From Chloroflexota bacterium (GTDB lineage Bacteria > Chloroflexota > Dehalococcoidia > Bin125): a stretch of DNA of 64,000 bases. This document shows, one piece after another, positions 35,675 through 43,344 of the stretch. The notes under the pieces were generated by a model. It was not told the origin of the DNA. It searched no databases and saw only the letters and a list, made by a program, of their open reading frames with translations. Position 1 is the stretch's first letter, and every line of letters starts with the position of its first letter. A program made the position numbers and the translations under genes. Location of the stretch: NCBI GenBank assembly GCA_028874365.1, contig JAPPJZ010000067.1:1-64000 (forward strand). Reading direction: 5' to 3'.

Positions 35675-36997
35675 ATGACGACGCCAACCGCCCCCGACTC
35701 CATGTACCGCAACGACGAGGGGCTCGGGATCTGGGAGCATCGCGGCAAGGTCGCCGCCGTCGGCGTCGGCCACGCACCGACATCCCGGCGCTGGGACGGC
35801 CGACCCGAGACCTGCGTCGGCGCGATCACCATCGACGCGCTGCGCAAGGCGATCGCGGACGCCGGCGTCGCGCCCGATCAGATCGACGGCCTGGTGGTCG
35901 TCCCCGTGACTACGACGGGCGCGTTCTGGGAGCAGGGCAAACCGCTGCCGATGGACGTGATCCAGAGCTTCAACCAGACCGACGACCCGCTCGACGGCAT
36001 CGCCAAGCTCAGCGCCGAGTGGCTGCTCGCGAACATGCCCGAGCTGACCAATGTCCAGTTCACGATGTACGGCCCCGGCTGCATGTCGAACGCGCTCAAC
36101 GTGACCGCCCAGGCAGTGGGCGACGGCCTGACCCACACCTGCCTCGTGGTCAAAAGCTGGCACAACTTCGAGGGTCGCTACTACCAGGGCGGCGCCAACG
36201 CCGGCAACGCCCTGCCCGGTACCCCGGCGATCACGCAGCTGTGGGGCGGTCCCGCCTCCTACAGCACGGCTCTGCAATTCGCCGAGTATTGCCGCAAGTA
36301 CGGCAAGACGCACGAGATGATGGCCCCCTTCATGGAGAACTCGCGTCGCAACGGGCTCCGGTTCCCCGAGGGCTACTGGGCCCAGCACCGGCCCGAGGAA
36401 CTGATCCCCGAGGACTACCTGGCCTCCCGCTGGATCGCCAAGCCGGCCAACCTGTTCGACAACGACATCCCGATCATGATGTCGGGCGCCTATCTCTTCT
36501 CCACCGCCGAGCGCGCGCAGGACATGCAGCAGAAGCCCGTCTACATCCTCAATCACGCCTCCAGCAACACGCGACCACGCAGCCTGTTGCCCACGCTCGA
36601 CGAGGTGGAAGCCGACACTGCCCGCACCGGCCGCAAGATCTACGAGGGCGCGGGAATCACGGCCGACGATCTCTCGTTCGAGAACATGTACGACGGCTTC
36701 TCGCTCTTCCACCAGTTTCACCTGGAGGGTCTTGGCTATCGCGGGATCAAGTTCGGCGAAGCGCTGGACTTCTACCAGACTGACATCAGCATTGAGGGAC
36801 CCAACCCGGTGTCGCCCAGCGGCGGCAACGTCGGCAGCGGCCGCAGCCGGGTCTGGATGCACACGGACTGCATCCAACAGTTGCAGGGCCGCGCCGGCGC
36901 GCGGCAGGTCACCGGTGTCAAGCCGGAGGTAGGAGTTTCCGGCGGGCCGATGCCGCTCGGAGGCAACTACACCGTCTGGAGCGCCAGCCCCGACTAG
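35675..36997 (+). CDS. thiolase-like protein (SCP-x/Ltp2-type), partner of DUF35
   Basis: 440-residue thiolase-fold protein. The N half has VAAVGVGHAPTSRRWDGRP and IDALRKAIADAGVAPDQIDG; the nucleophile region reads YGPGCMSNALNVTAQAVGDG with a Cys. The C half has SPSGGNVGSGRSRVWMHTDC where classical thiolases have GGxxxxGHPxGA, so the active-site His of the GHP motif is missing. That pattern, and the DUF35 gene upstream, resemble the DUF35-Ltp2 aldolase pairs that cleave beta-hydroxyacyl-CoA (steroid side chains), so retro-aldol cleavage is more likely than thiolysis. GGAG six bases upstream favours ATG 35675. Confidence 0.85.
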   Translation: MTTPTAPDSMYRNDEGLGIWEHRGKVAAVGVGHAPTSRRWDGRPETCVGAITIDALRKAIADAGVAPDQIDGLVVVPVTTTGAFWEQGKPLPMDVIQSFNQTDDPLDGIAKLSAEWLLANMPELTNVQFTMYGPGCMSNALNVTAQAVGDGLTHTCLVVKSWHNFEGRYYQGGANAGNALPGTPAITQLWGGPASYSTALQFAEYCRKYGKTHEMMAPFMENSRRNGLRFPEGYWAQHRPEELIPEDYLASRWIAKPANLFDNDIPIMMSGAYLFSTAERAQDMQQKPVYILNHASSNTRPRSLLPTLDEVEADTARTGRKIYEGAGITADDLSFENMYDGFSLFHQFHLEGLGYRGIKFGEALDFYQTDISIEGPNPVSPSGGNVGSGRSRVWMHTDCIQQLQGRAGARQVTGVKPEVGVSGGPMPLGGNYTVWSASPD

Positions 36998-37029
36998 TCC
37001 CCCGATATGCCACAGTCGAGGAGCAGCCT

Positions 37030-37383
37030 GTGACGATACTCATCAGCTTCGACATCGATGGCACGCTGGAAGTCGGCGATCCGCCTGGCCCGTTGACCAT
37101 GGACATGGTCAGGTTGGTCCGCGACAAAAACTACCTGATCGGCAGCTGTTCAGACCGCACGCTCAGCAGCCAACGAGCGATCTGGGCAGACCACGAGATC
37201 GAGGTCGATTTTGTCGTCGGTAAGCACATGCTGCCCGACGTCAAGGCGAAGTTCGAGGCAGATGTCTACCTGCACATCGGCGACCGCGAGGACCTCGACC
37301 GCCAATACGCCCTCAAAGCCGGTTTCGACTTCCTCTGGCCCGACGAGGCCGTCGCCCATCCCCATTTCCACCCAGATCCCTGA
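37030..37383 (+). CDS. small HAD-like protein
   Basis: 117 residues from a GTG start. The N-terminus ILISFDIDGTLEVGDPPGPL is the HAD motif I with the DxDGT nucleophile pattern; IGSCSDRTLSSQR looks like motif II, and VYLHIGDREDLDRQYALKAG like motif IV with GD. No cap domain is present, so it is much shorter than most HAD phosphatases. Likely a small phosphatase-like protein of unknown substrate. It follows the thiolase-like gene by 32 bases. Confidence 0.7.
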   Translation: MTILISFDIDGTLEVGDPPGPLTMDMVRLVRDKNYLIGSCSDRTLSSQRAIWADHEIEVDFVVGKHMLPDVKAKFEADVYLHIGDREDLDRQYALKAGFDFLWPDEAVAHPHFHPDP

Positions 37384-37410
37384 TCCCGACCCCCTCCGGC
37401 GGCGCGCCGC

Positions 37411-37623
37411 CTACGACTTCGCCCGGATCGGCTCGTCCCAGTCGATCCCACACTCCGAGCACCAGCGCCTCAACCAGATATCTCCACTCTCGCTCTCATC
37501 CCCGCGCTCCGCGTGGATCTGCCCACCGCACCGACACGCCCGAGGAAACGACCTCACGCAGCCACCGCAGCCCTCATCGGGTCGATGCGTCTGGAGAAAC
37601 TGAGGGTGCGTAGACAGACTCAT
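37411..37623 (-). CDS. small zinc-ribbon protein (70 aa), tentative
   Basis: 70 residues with six Cys in ribbon-like spacing: GCGGC, then CRCGGQIHAE and RWCSECGIDWDE. The ordered C-terminal half looks like a real zinc-binding knuckle pair. No good ribosome site is seen at 37623, and the first 20 residues look less protein-like, so the true start may be internal. Convergent with the HAD-like gene. Function unknown. Confidence 0.45.
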   Translation of the reverse strand: MSLSTHPQFLQTHRPDEGCGGCVRSFPRACRCGGQIHAERGDESESGDIWLRRWCSECGIDWDEPIRAKS

Positions 37624-37758
37624 CCGCAGACATCGCTCCAGCTGTGGGCATTCGGAGTGCCCAGTCTAGTGCGCGGTCCAGCGATCAATCTTCCTGTCAG
37701 CGCTTCCTAGACTGACCGCGGCATACATCTTCAGTTGCACGACTAGCAGGGATTTCCG

Positions 37759-38535
37759 ATGACAGACCGATTCGAAGGCAAGGTCGTCGTGATCACGGGA
37801 GCCGCCGGCGGAATCGGCAGGGCGACGGCCGTTCGCTTCGCCTCAGAGGGCGCCCGCATCCTCGCCGTCGATTTGCCGAACTCCGATCTCGACGAAACAG
37901 TCGCCGCGGTACAACGAGCCGGCGGCGACATCGCGACCCACGAAGCGGATGTCACCGTGGCCGGCCAGGTCGAGGGCTACGTCCGGGCGGCGCTCGACCG
38001 GTTCGGGCGGATCGATGTCTTCTTCAATAATGCGGGCATCGAGGGCTGGGTCGGGTCGCTGCTGGATTACCCGGAGGACGAGTTCGACCGGGTATTCGCC
38101 GTGAACGTCAAGGGCGTCTTCCTTGGCCTGCAGGCTGTGGGACGAGCCATGCAGCAAGCGGGCGGCGGAGCGATCATCAACACGGCGTCGGTCGCGGGAC
38201 TGCAGGCCACTGCTGCTGCGGCGCCTTACGGAGCCAGCAAGAGCGCGGTCGTCGGGTTGACGAAGTCAGCCGCCATTGCCTTTGTCGACGACGGCATCCG
38301 CGTGAACGCCATCTGCCCCGGTCCGATCGAGACGCGCATGATGCGCGCCATGGAACGAGGCGTGAACCCGGACGACCCGGAGGCCGTCCACCGGAACCTC
38401 GCCGCCTCGACCCCGATGGGACGCTACGGCGAAGCCGAGGAGATCGCCGCCATGGTCGCGTTCCTCGCCAGCGACGACGCCTCCTACATCACCGGAGGCA
38501 TCTACAACGTCGACGGCGGCACTCGCGCGCGCTGA
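37759..38535 (+). CDS. short-chain dehydrogenase/reductase (SDR)
   Basis: 258-residue classical SDR. It has the cofactor motif VVITGAAGGIGRA (from residue 10), NNAG near 90, and the catalytic set Ser144 (NTAS), Tyr157 and Lys161 (YGASK); the C-terminus YITGGIYNVDGGTRAR is typical. NAD(P)-dependent alcohol/ketone interconversion in the cytoplasm. It lies 65 bases upstream of the putative AhpD-like selenoprotein on the same strand, so it may be the first gene of that operon. Confidence 0.93.
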   Translation: MTDRFEGKVVVITGAAGGIGRATAVRFASEGARILAVDLPNSDLDETVAAVQRAGGDIATHEADVTVAGQVEGYVRAALDRFGRIDVFFNNAGIEGWVGSLLDYPEDEFDRVFAVNVKGVFLGLQAVGRAMQQAGGGAIINTASVAGLQATAAAAPYGASKSAVVGLTKSAAIAFVDDGIRVNAICPGPIETRMMRAMERGVNPDDPEAVHRNLAASTPMGRYGEAEEIAAMVAFLASDDASYITGGIYNVDGGTRAR

Positions 38536-38600
38536 GCCAACCCCGCATTGTGACCCCGATCGACCGCCGCTAGCATCGACTCCAACACGAGGAGAATCTC

Positions 38601-39086
38601 ATGGCCCGCATCGACATCGCCCCGGGCGAAGGCGAAGAAAGCAGCCGTCTCTTCCAGGCGCGACCCGAGTTGGGGGCGGCGATGAGCGCGCTCTCACGCG
38701 CCGTTATAGAGCACAGCCAGTTGCCGGTGCGCGAGCGGGAGCTCGTGCGCATGCGCATCGCCGAGATCAATCAATGCTCGGTTTGACTGGCGACGCGCTC
38801 TGCATCGGCGATGCAGAACGGCCTGACTGAAGAGGAATACGCGCAGGTCTCCGACTATCGCGAGAACCCGCTGTACACCGATCGAGAACGCGCGGCGATC
38901 GACTTCGCCGAGCGCTTCTGCTACGACCACTCGTCGATGGACGACGACTACTGGGTTGGCCTGCGAACGCTGTTCTCAGATGACGAGATCCTCGATCTCT
39001 CCACCTGCGTCGCCTGCTTCGTAGGCGGCGGCCGCCAGCTTGCCGTGCTCGGCATCCATCGCGAGTGCCCAACGCAAATCCCCTGA
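38601..39086 (+). CDS. AhpD/carboxymuconolactone decarboxylase-like protein with CxxU: probable selenoprotein
   Basis: A 61-codon ORF ends at TGA 38784-38786 and the same frame continues without another stop to 39086. Translated through, it gives 161 residues: RMRIAEINQCSV, TGA, LATRSASAMQNGLTEEEY. AhpD and CMD-family proteins have the redox motif CxxC followed by a helix with His or Arg at this position, so the TGA replaces the second Cys and gives CxxU (Cys59, codon 62). Sec-containing AhpD-like proteins are known. The rest has the normal fold (RERAAIDFAERFCYD, CVACFVGGGRQLAVLGI). GAGGAG precedes the ATG. A SECIS-like hairpin lies at 38799-38817. The UGSC gene starts 21 bases later. Confidence 0.87.
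38799..38817 (+). promoter_or_regulatory. candidate bacterial SECIS element of the AhpD-like gene
   Basis: Perfect 8-bp stem: TCTGCATC (38799-38806) and GATGCAGA (38810-38817), loop GGC. The loop begins 20 nt after the TGA and starts with G. This is the strongest of the three hairpins, because the stem is fully paired and contains several A-T pairs, so it is not explained by high GC alone. Confidence 0.7.
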
Positions 39087-39107
39087 TGCCTGCGTAGGAG
39101 ACCCACC

Positions 39108-39638
39108 ATGCCCGTTACGTTCCTCGAACCCACGGCCGAGCGCGGTATCGAGCTTGAGCCGTACGAGCTGTTCATCGACACCAGCGGCCCGATCACGGTC
39201 GGCATGATCTCGAACGCCTTCCCCGACGGCACAGAGTTCATGCACAAACTCGAATCGGAACTGGCGGCCGTCATGCCGCAGGCCACGTTCCGTCACTACC
39301 AGAAGCCCAACGTCGCCGCCGTGGCCGACGAGTTGGTCGACGTCATCGGCGAAGAGTGCGACGCGGTCCTCGCCGCCTGGGGGCATTGAGGCGGCTGCAC
39401 ATCCGGCACCGTGCGTGACGGAGCGATCTTCGCCAAGGCCGGTCTCCCATCGATCGCGATCGTTACCGAGGCCTTCGTCGAGTTGGCCGCCTTCACCGCC
39501 GAGGCGGTCGGCATGCCCGCCGTGCCTCGCTACGTCCTGCCCCACCCCTGCTCCGGCACCGGCGACGAGAACCTCGCCCGCGTCGCTCGCGAGGCCGCGC
39601 CCGGCATCATCGACCTGCTCGAGGGGCGCACCCGGTGA
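39108..39638 (+). CDS. UGSC family protein with in-frame TGA: probable selenoprotein
   Basis: A 93-codon ORF ends at TGA 39387-39389; the same frame runs on to 39638. The read-through product has 176 residues with the junction CDAVLAAWGH, TGA, GGCTSGTVRDGAIF, i.e. U-G-G-C (codon 94 and Cys97). This is the motif of the UGSC (seleno)protein family, which is named for U-G-S-C. The C half (AKAGLPSIAIVTEAFVELAA, PRYVLPHPCSG) is typical of that family, which is related to the GrdB side of glycine-reductase-type selenoproteins. Function unknown. AGGAG precedes the ATG, and the stop overlaps the GTG of the next gene (GTGA), so the two are translationally coupled. Confidence 0.88.
39402..39422 (+). 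promoter_or_regulatory. candidate bacterial SECIS element of the UGSC gene
   Basis: Hairpin TCCG-G-CAC (39402-39409) with GTG-A-CGGA (39415-39422): a 4-bp and a 3-bp helix around one G/A mismatch. The loop CGTGC contains GU and begins 20 nt after the TGA, the same distance as in the other two genes. Confidence 0.6.
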
Positions 39639-40705
39639 ACCTGCGCTCCACGCGCCACCAGGCGCCGGACGAGGCAACGGCACTCGAACTGTTCCATCTG
39701 CGCGAGTGGACCGACGGCCTGCCCGTCGTCATCCCCACGGAAGAGCGCGTCGGAGATCTGCTGGCCGGGGTGGAACTCGAACCCGATGTCGTCATCGGCG
39801 AGATCGGTCCGGGTCAGGCGACGGTCGAGAAGATTGCGATCAACGCCGTCATGGCCGGCTGTCGACCGGAGCACTTCCCGGTTGTGCTGGCCGCCGTCCG
39901 CGCCGTCACCGATCCCGAGTTCGACATCGACAACATGCAGTCGACCACGCACGGAATGGGACCCGTGATCATCGTCAACGGCCCGGCGCGTGACGTCTGC
40001 GGCCCGATCGCCTCCGGCTGGGGCGCGCTCGGCCCCGGACATCGCGCCAACGCCAGCATTGGCCGCGCACTCCGACTCTGTCTGATGAACATCGGCGGCG
40101 CGCGGCCCGGCCACGGAGACATGGCCGCGCTCGGTCAGCCGGGCAAGTTCACCTGTTGCCTCGCCGAGGACGAGGAAGGCAGCCCCTTCCCGCCCCTGCA
40201 CACCAGCTTCGGCTACGACTCCGAACAGTCCGCCGTCACCCTCGTCGGCGTCGACGCCCCGCACTCCGTCATGATGCAGACCAACGACGACGACCCCGAG
40301 GCTCACGAACGCATCCTCCGCGTGGTCGCCGGGGCCATCGCGATTCCCGGAGCCAACAACACGCAGATCGGCAACGGTCCGGTCATCGTCGTCCTCAACC
40401 CCGTACACGCCGGCGTTCTCGCTTCAGCCGGACTCACCCGCGATGACGTCGTCGAGCGCCTCGTGGAGCTGGCCGTGACCCCGAACGCAACAATGCTGGG
40501 CTGGGCCACAAAGCGAGCCTTCCGCGACGACAACGCCCACCTACCGGCACTGCGAGGTCCTGAAGACCTCGTTCTCATCGTCGCCGGGGGCGGTGGCATG
40601 TACTCCGCCGTGTTCAGCGGCGGCCTCGCCGGCTCAACCCACCCGGTGCATGCCCCGATCGACTTCGACTTCTCCTGCGAACTTCCCCGGGTCCCAGCGC
40701 CTTAG
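39635..40705 (+). CDS. conserved-looking protein of unknown function coupled to the UGSC selenoprotein
   Basis: 356 residues from a GTG that overlaps the UGSC stop. No signal peptide. Distinct segments are LREWTDGLPVVIPTEERV, INAVMAGCRPEHFPVVLAAV with one Cys, DNMQSTTHGMGPVIIVNGPA, an RLCLMNIGGARPGHGDMA segment and GPEDLVLIVAGGGGMYSAVF. The regular mix of Gly-rich turns and strands suggests an enzyme, possibly built of two similar halves, but I do not recognise a catalytic motif. Translational coupling strongly suggests that it works with the UGSC protein, perhaps as the subunit that supplies the substrate site. Convergent stop overlap with the CaiB gene. Confidence 0.8.
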   Translation: MNLRSTRHQAPDEATALELFHLREWTDGLPVVIPTEERVGDLLAGVELEPDVVIGEIGPGQATVEKIAINAVMAGCRPEHFPVVLAAVRAVTDPEFDIDNMQSTTHGMGPVIIVNGPARDVCGPIASGWGALGPGHRANASIGRALRLCLMNIGGARPGHGDMAALGQPGKFTCCLAEDEEGSPFPPLHTSFGYDSEQSAVTLVGVDAPHSVMMQTNDDDPEAHERILRVVAGAIAIPGANNTQIGNGPVIVVLNPVHAGVLASAGLTRDDVVERLVELAVTPNATMLGWATKRAFRDDNAHLPALRGPEDLVLIVAGGGGMYSAVFSGGLAGSTHPVHAPIDFDFSCELPRVPAP

Positions 40706-41985
40706 ATCGTTCCCGACTCAAGCAGTCTCCGCAACTCTTCAGACGTCATCCCAAGCTCCCCGACGTACACCTCATGGTTGTGTTCACCAACCAGAGGAGG
40801 CCGACGCCGCAGGCGTACCGGAGACCGCGTAAACCGGTACGGAGCCCCCGGATAACGCACGGTCCCGTCAACGCCCGGCACTTCGCCCTCCCAGAAGAAC
40901 CCCCGATCGGCCCAATGTGGATCGTCGAGGTTCTCCTCCGGCCGACGCACGATCCCCCAGGCGAAGTGCAGTGACTGGCTCCGCCGATACACCTCTTCAG
41001 CAGGCCGACTCTGGACGAACTGCCCGATCGTATCGGCGACATGCCGGCGACCCTCCGGGTTGGCGCGAGGATCGCTGAACAGAAGTTCCTGATACTGCTC
41101 GTCGCGGAGGTCGCCCGCCGCATCGTGCTCGTCCATCCAGTCGAGCAGGCCATCCCAGGCCGAGTTTCCCCGCGGCAGACCGCCGTTGATCAGGCAGACA
41201 TACTGGCCGTCGGCCGCCAGGAACTGCCAGGCAGCCGTCGGATCGGGCGCCGCGTGACGACCGGTCTGCCGCTGCACCAGCCGGCCGAAGTACTCCCAGT
41301 TCGGAAACGCCCCTTCGGTTGTCGCCGAAACCGCCTCGTGGATTGACACATCGACCAGTTGGCTTGGATGCCCGGCGTTCCTCATCCATAGCGCGGCGAG
41401 GATCCCCGAGACCGCATACTCGTTGCTCACCGCGATGCTGTGTTCGCCCTCGGGGCGAATCGGCGGCAAGCTGTGGTCGTCGTATCCGTTGCTCATCATC
41501 GGCCCGCCCAAGGCGAGCTGCACCAGGTCGTTCGCCGCCCAGTCCCGCCGCGGACCTGTGCGCCCGAACGGAGTGATGCTGCACCAGACGCAGGCGTCCA
41601 AGTCCGGCTGGGATTCGGCCCACTGCCAACCGGCGCCGAGGTCGTCGAGGAAGGTCGGCGTGGTCGCGTCGATCACCACATCGACCAGGCCAACCAGCCG
41701 TTTCCAGATCTCGAGTCCCTCCGCCTGCGTGACATCGAGCGTCACCGCCCGCTTACTCGTGTTGCGCGACGCATGCAGCAACGACGGTTGACCCGGATCG
41801 TCATCAACGAACGGCCCCACGTGCCGGCTGCGACCGCCCCCGGGCGGTTCGACCCGGATCACATCGGCTCCGGCGTCGGCCAGCAGTTTGCCCGCCACCT
41901 CGCCCAGATTGCCTATCTCCAGCACCCGCAGACCCTCAAGCGGACCGGGAAGCGAATCGTTGGGAACGCTTTTCGGAGTCGTCAT
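40702..41985 (-). CDS. CaiB/BaiF family CoA-transferase, paralog 4
   Basis: 427-residue family III CoA-transferase. Start MTTPKSVPNDSLPGPLEGLR, then VLEIGNLGEVAGKLLADAGA; the catalytic-type Asp is in WAANDLVQLALGG. The C-terminus FTRSPVRLRRRPPLVGEHN is typical. Its ATG at 41985 shares one base with the stop of the upstream paralog (TGATG), so the two are translated together and may form one heteromeric transferase. The longer frame from 42234 is only overlap with the upstream gene. Confidence 0.88.
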   Translation of the reverse strand: MTTPKSVPNDSLPGPLEGLRVLEIGNLGEVAGKLLADAGADVIRVEPPGGGRSRHVGPFVDDDPGQPSLLHASRNTSKRAVTLDVTQAEGLEIWKRLVGLVDVVIDATTPTFLDDLGAGWQWAESQPDLDACVWCSITPFGRTGPRRDWAANDLVQLALGGPMMSNGYDDHSLPPIRPEGEHSIAVSNEYAVSGILAALWMRNAGHPSQLVDVSIHEAVSATTEGAFPNWEYFGRLVQRQTGRHAAPDPTAAWQFLAADGQYVCLINGGLPRGNSAWDGLLDWMDEHDAAGDLRDEQYQELLFSDPRANPEGRRHVADTIGQFVQSRPAEEVYRRSQSLHFAWGIVRRPEENLDDPHWADRGFFWEGEVPGVDGTVRYPGAPYRFTRSPVRLRRRPPLVGEHNHEVYVGELGMTSEELRRLLESGTI

Positions 41986-43211
41986 CAGATCGCCAGCTCC
42001 GCCAGCATCGACGCAAACTCTTCGTCGCTGTAGCCCAGCAGCTCGGTCAGCACCGCGTGATTGTGCTCCCCGAGCAGCGGCGCGCCCCGATCCATCCGCC
42101 AACGCGCCTTCGAGAACTGCATCGGCACGCCCTCGTAGCGGTGCTCGCCCAACTCCTCGTGCGGCGCAGTCGGATAGAAGCCTCGCTCGGCCAGTTGCGG
42201 ATCGCGCTCCTGCTTGTCGTCCGTCCGCTGACACACGCCCGCCGGAACGCCGCGAGCCTGCAGTTCGAGCATCAGATCGAACGGCTCCCGCTCGCAGGTG
42301 GCGCCGCGGATCAACGCATCGAGCGCATCTTCGCTCGTTTTGCGTGAAGCCATGTCTGCGAATCGGGAGTCTTCAAGCAGTTCATCGAGCCCAAGCACCT
42401 CGCAGAGCGAAGCCCATTGCGCCTCGTCGTCAACCGCGATTGCAATCCAGCGATCCTCGCCCGCGCACTGGTACGTATTGTGCGGCGCCGTCGCGGGATA
42501 TCGCGACCGATTTCCAACCCGCTCATAGCTCCGACCGTTGACATGGTAGTCGAGCATCGGCACCGCACTCACGACCATGCCGCATTCAATCTGCGACATG
42601 TCGACATGCTGCGCCTCGCCCGTCCGAGCCCGATGATGCAGAGCCATCAGCGCCCCGATCGCCGCGTAGTAGCCCGCGCTGTGGTCGAGATAGGAGAACC
42701 CCCAACCGGCCGGAGGCTGATCGGGAAGTCCCGACATCGCCGTCGCCCCCGAGATCGCCTGCGCGCTCGGACCCCAGGTCGTGTAGGACGCATCACGACC
42801 CACATGACCGAATCCCGACACAGACACGTAGATCAATGACGGATTGATCTCCTGCAACCGCTCCCAGGAGAACCCCATCCGCCCAAACGCGCCGGCGCTG
42901 AAGTTCTCGATCACCACGTCCGATTCAGCCAGCAGCCGCTCGACCGCCTCGCGCCCCTTGGGGTGAAACAGATTCGCCGTGATCGACCGCTTGTTGCGGC
43001 TCAGGTTCGAGTGAAAGCCGGAACGATTGAGTGACGGATTCTTCGGGTCCTGACGCATCCCAAGCCGCATCGAGTCGATGTAAGACTCGTTCTCGACCTT
43101 GACCACATCCGCTCCGAGGTCCGCCAGAATCCGGGTCGCCTGAGGCCCCGCAACGATCCACGAGAAGTCGGTCACCCGCACACCATCAAGCGGCAGAGGC
43201 AACTCATCCAT
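41985..43211 (-). CDS. CaiB/BaiF family CoA-transferase, paralog 5
   Basis: 408 residues, start MDELPLPLDGVRVTDFSWIV after GGAGG at about eight bases. It has ILADLGADVVKVENE and the C-terminal GAPLLGEHNHAVLTELLG. At the place of the catalytic Asp (RxGxDxxxQA in paralogs 1-3) it reads TTWGPSAQAISG, with no Asp. Many CaiB relatives have this form, and some act with a partner that carries the Asp; the translationally coupled paralog 4 has it. The gene starts downstream of a REP palindrome. Confidence 0.88.
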   Translation of the reverse strand: MDELPLPLDGVRVTDFSWIVAGPQATRILADLGADVVKVENESYIDSMRLGMRQDPKNPSLNRSGFHSNLSRNKRSITANLFHPKGREAVERLLAESDVVIENFSAGAFGRMGFSWERLQEINPSLIYVSVSGFGHVGRDASYTTWGPSAQAISGATAMSGLPDQPPAGWGFSYLDHSAGYYAAIGALMALHHRARTGEAQHVDMSQIECGMVVSAVPMLDYHVNGRSYERVGNRSRYPATAPHNTYQCAGEDRWIAIAVDDEAQWASLCEVLGLDELLEDSRFADMASRKTSEDALDALIRGATCEREPFDLMLELQARGVPAGVCQRTDDKQERDPQLAERGFYPTAPHEELGEHRYEGVPMQFSKARWRMDRGAPLLGEHNHAVLTELLGYSDEEFASMLAELAI

Positions 43212-43257
43212 CACGTTTCCTCCGGTCCCCTTGCTTCCGGCCTCCTCCCTTTCCAAT

Positions 43258-43292
43258 CCCCTCTCCCCGAGGGAGAGGGCTAGGGTGAGGGC
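43258..43292. repeat. REP-like palindrome, copy 5
   Basis: Arms CCCTCTCCC (43259-43267) and GGGAGAGGG (43271-43279) with loop CGA, followed by CTAGGGTGAGGGC. This is the same family as the copies at 2-3 kb, in the opposite orientation, between the CaiB pair and the ABC permeases. Confidence 0.8.
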
Positions 43293-43344
43293 CCTCCGAC
43301 TCCAGCCTCACCACACCCTACCCCTTTGGTGAATATCCCAGACC

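Noticed and set aside
35483-36877. 464-residue minus-strand ORF
   Set aside because: Shadow of the thiolase-like gene: repetitive Val/Gly/Arg/Asp composition typical of high-GC antisense frames.
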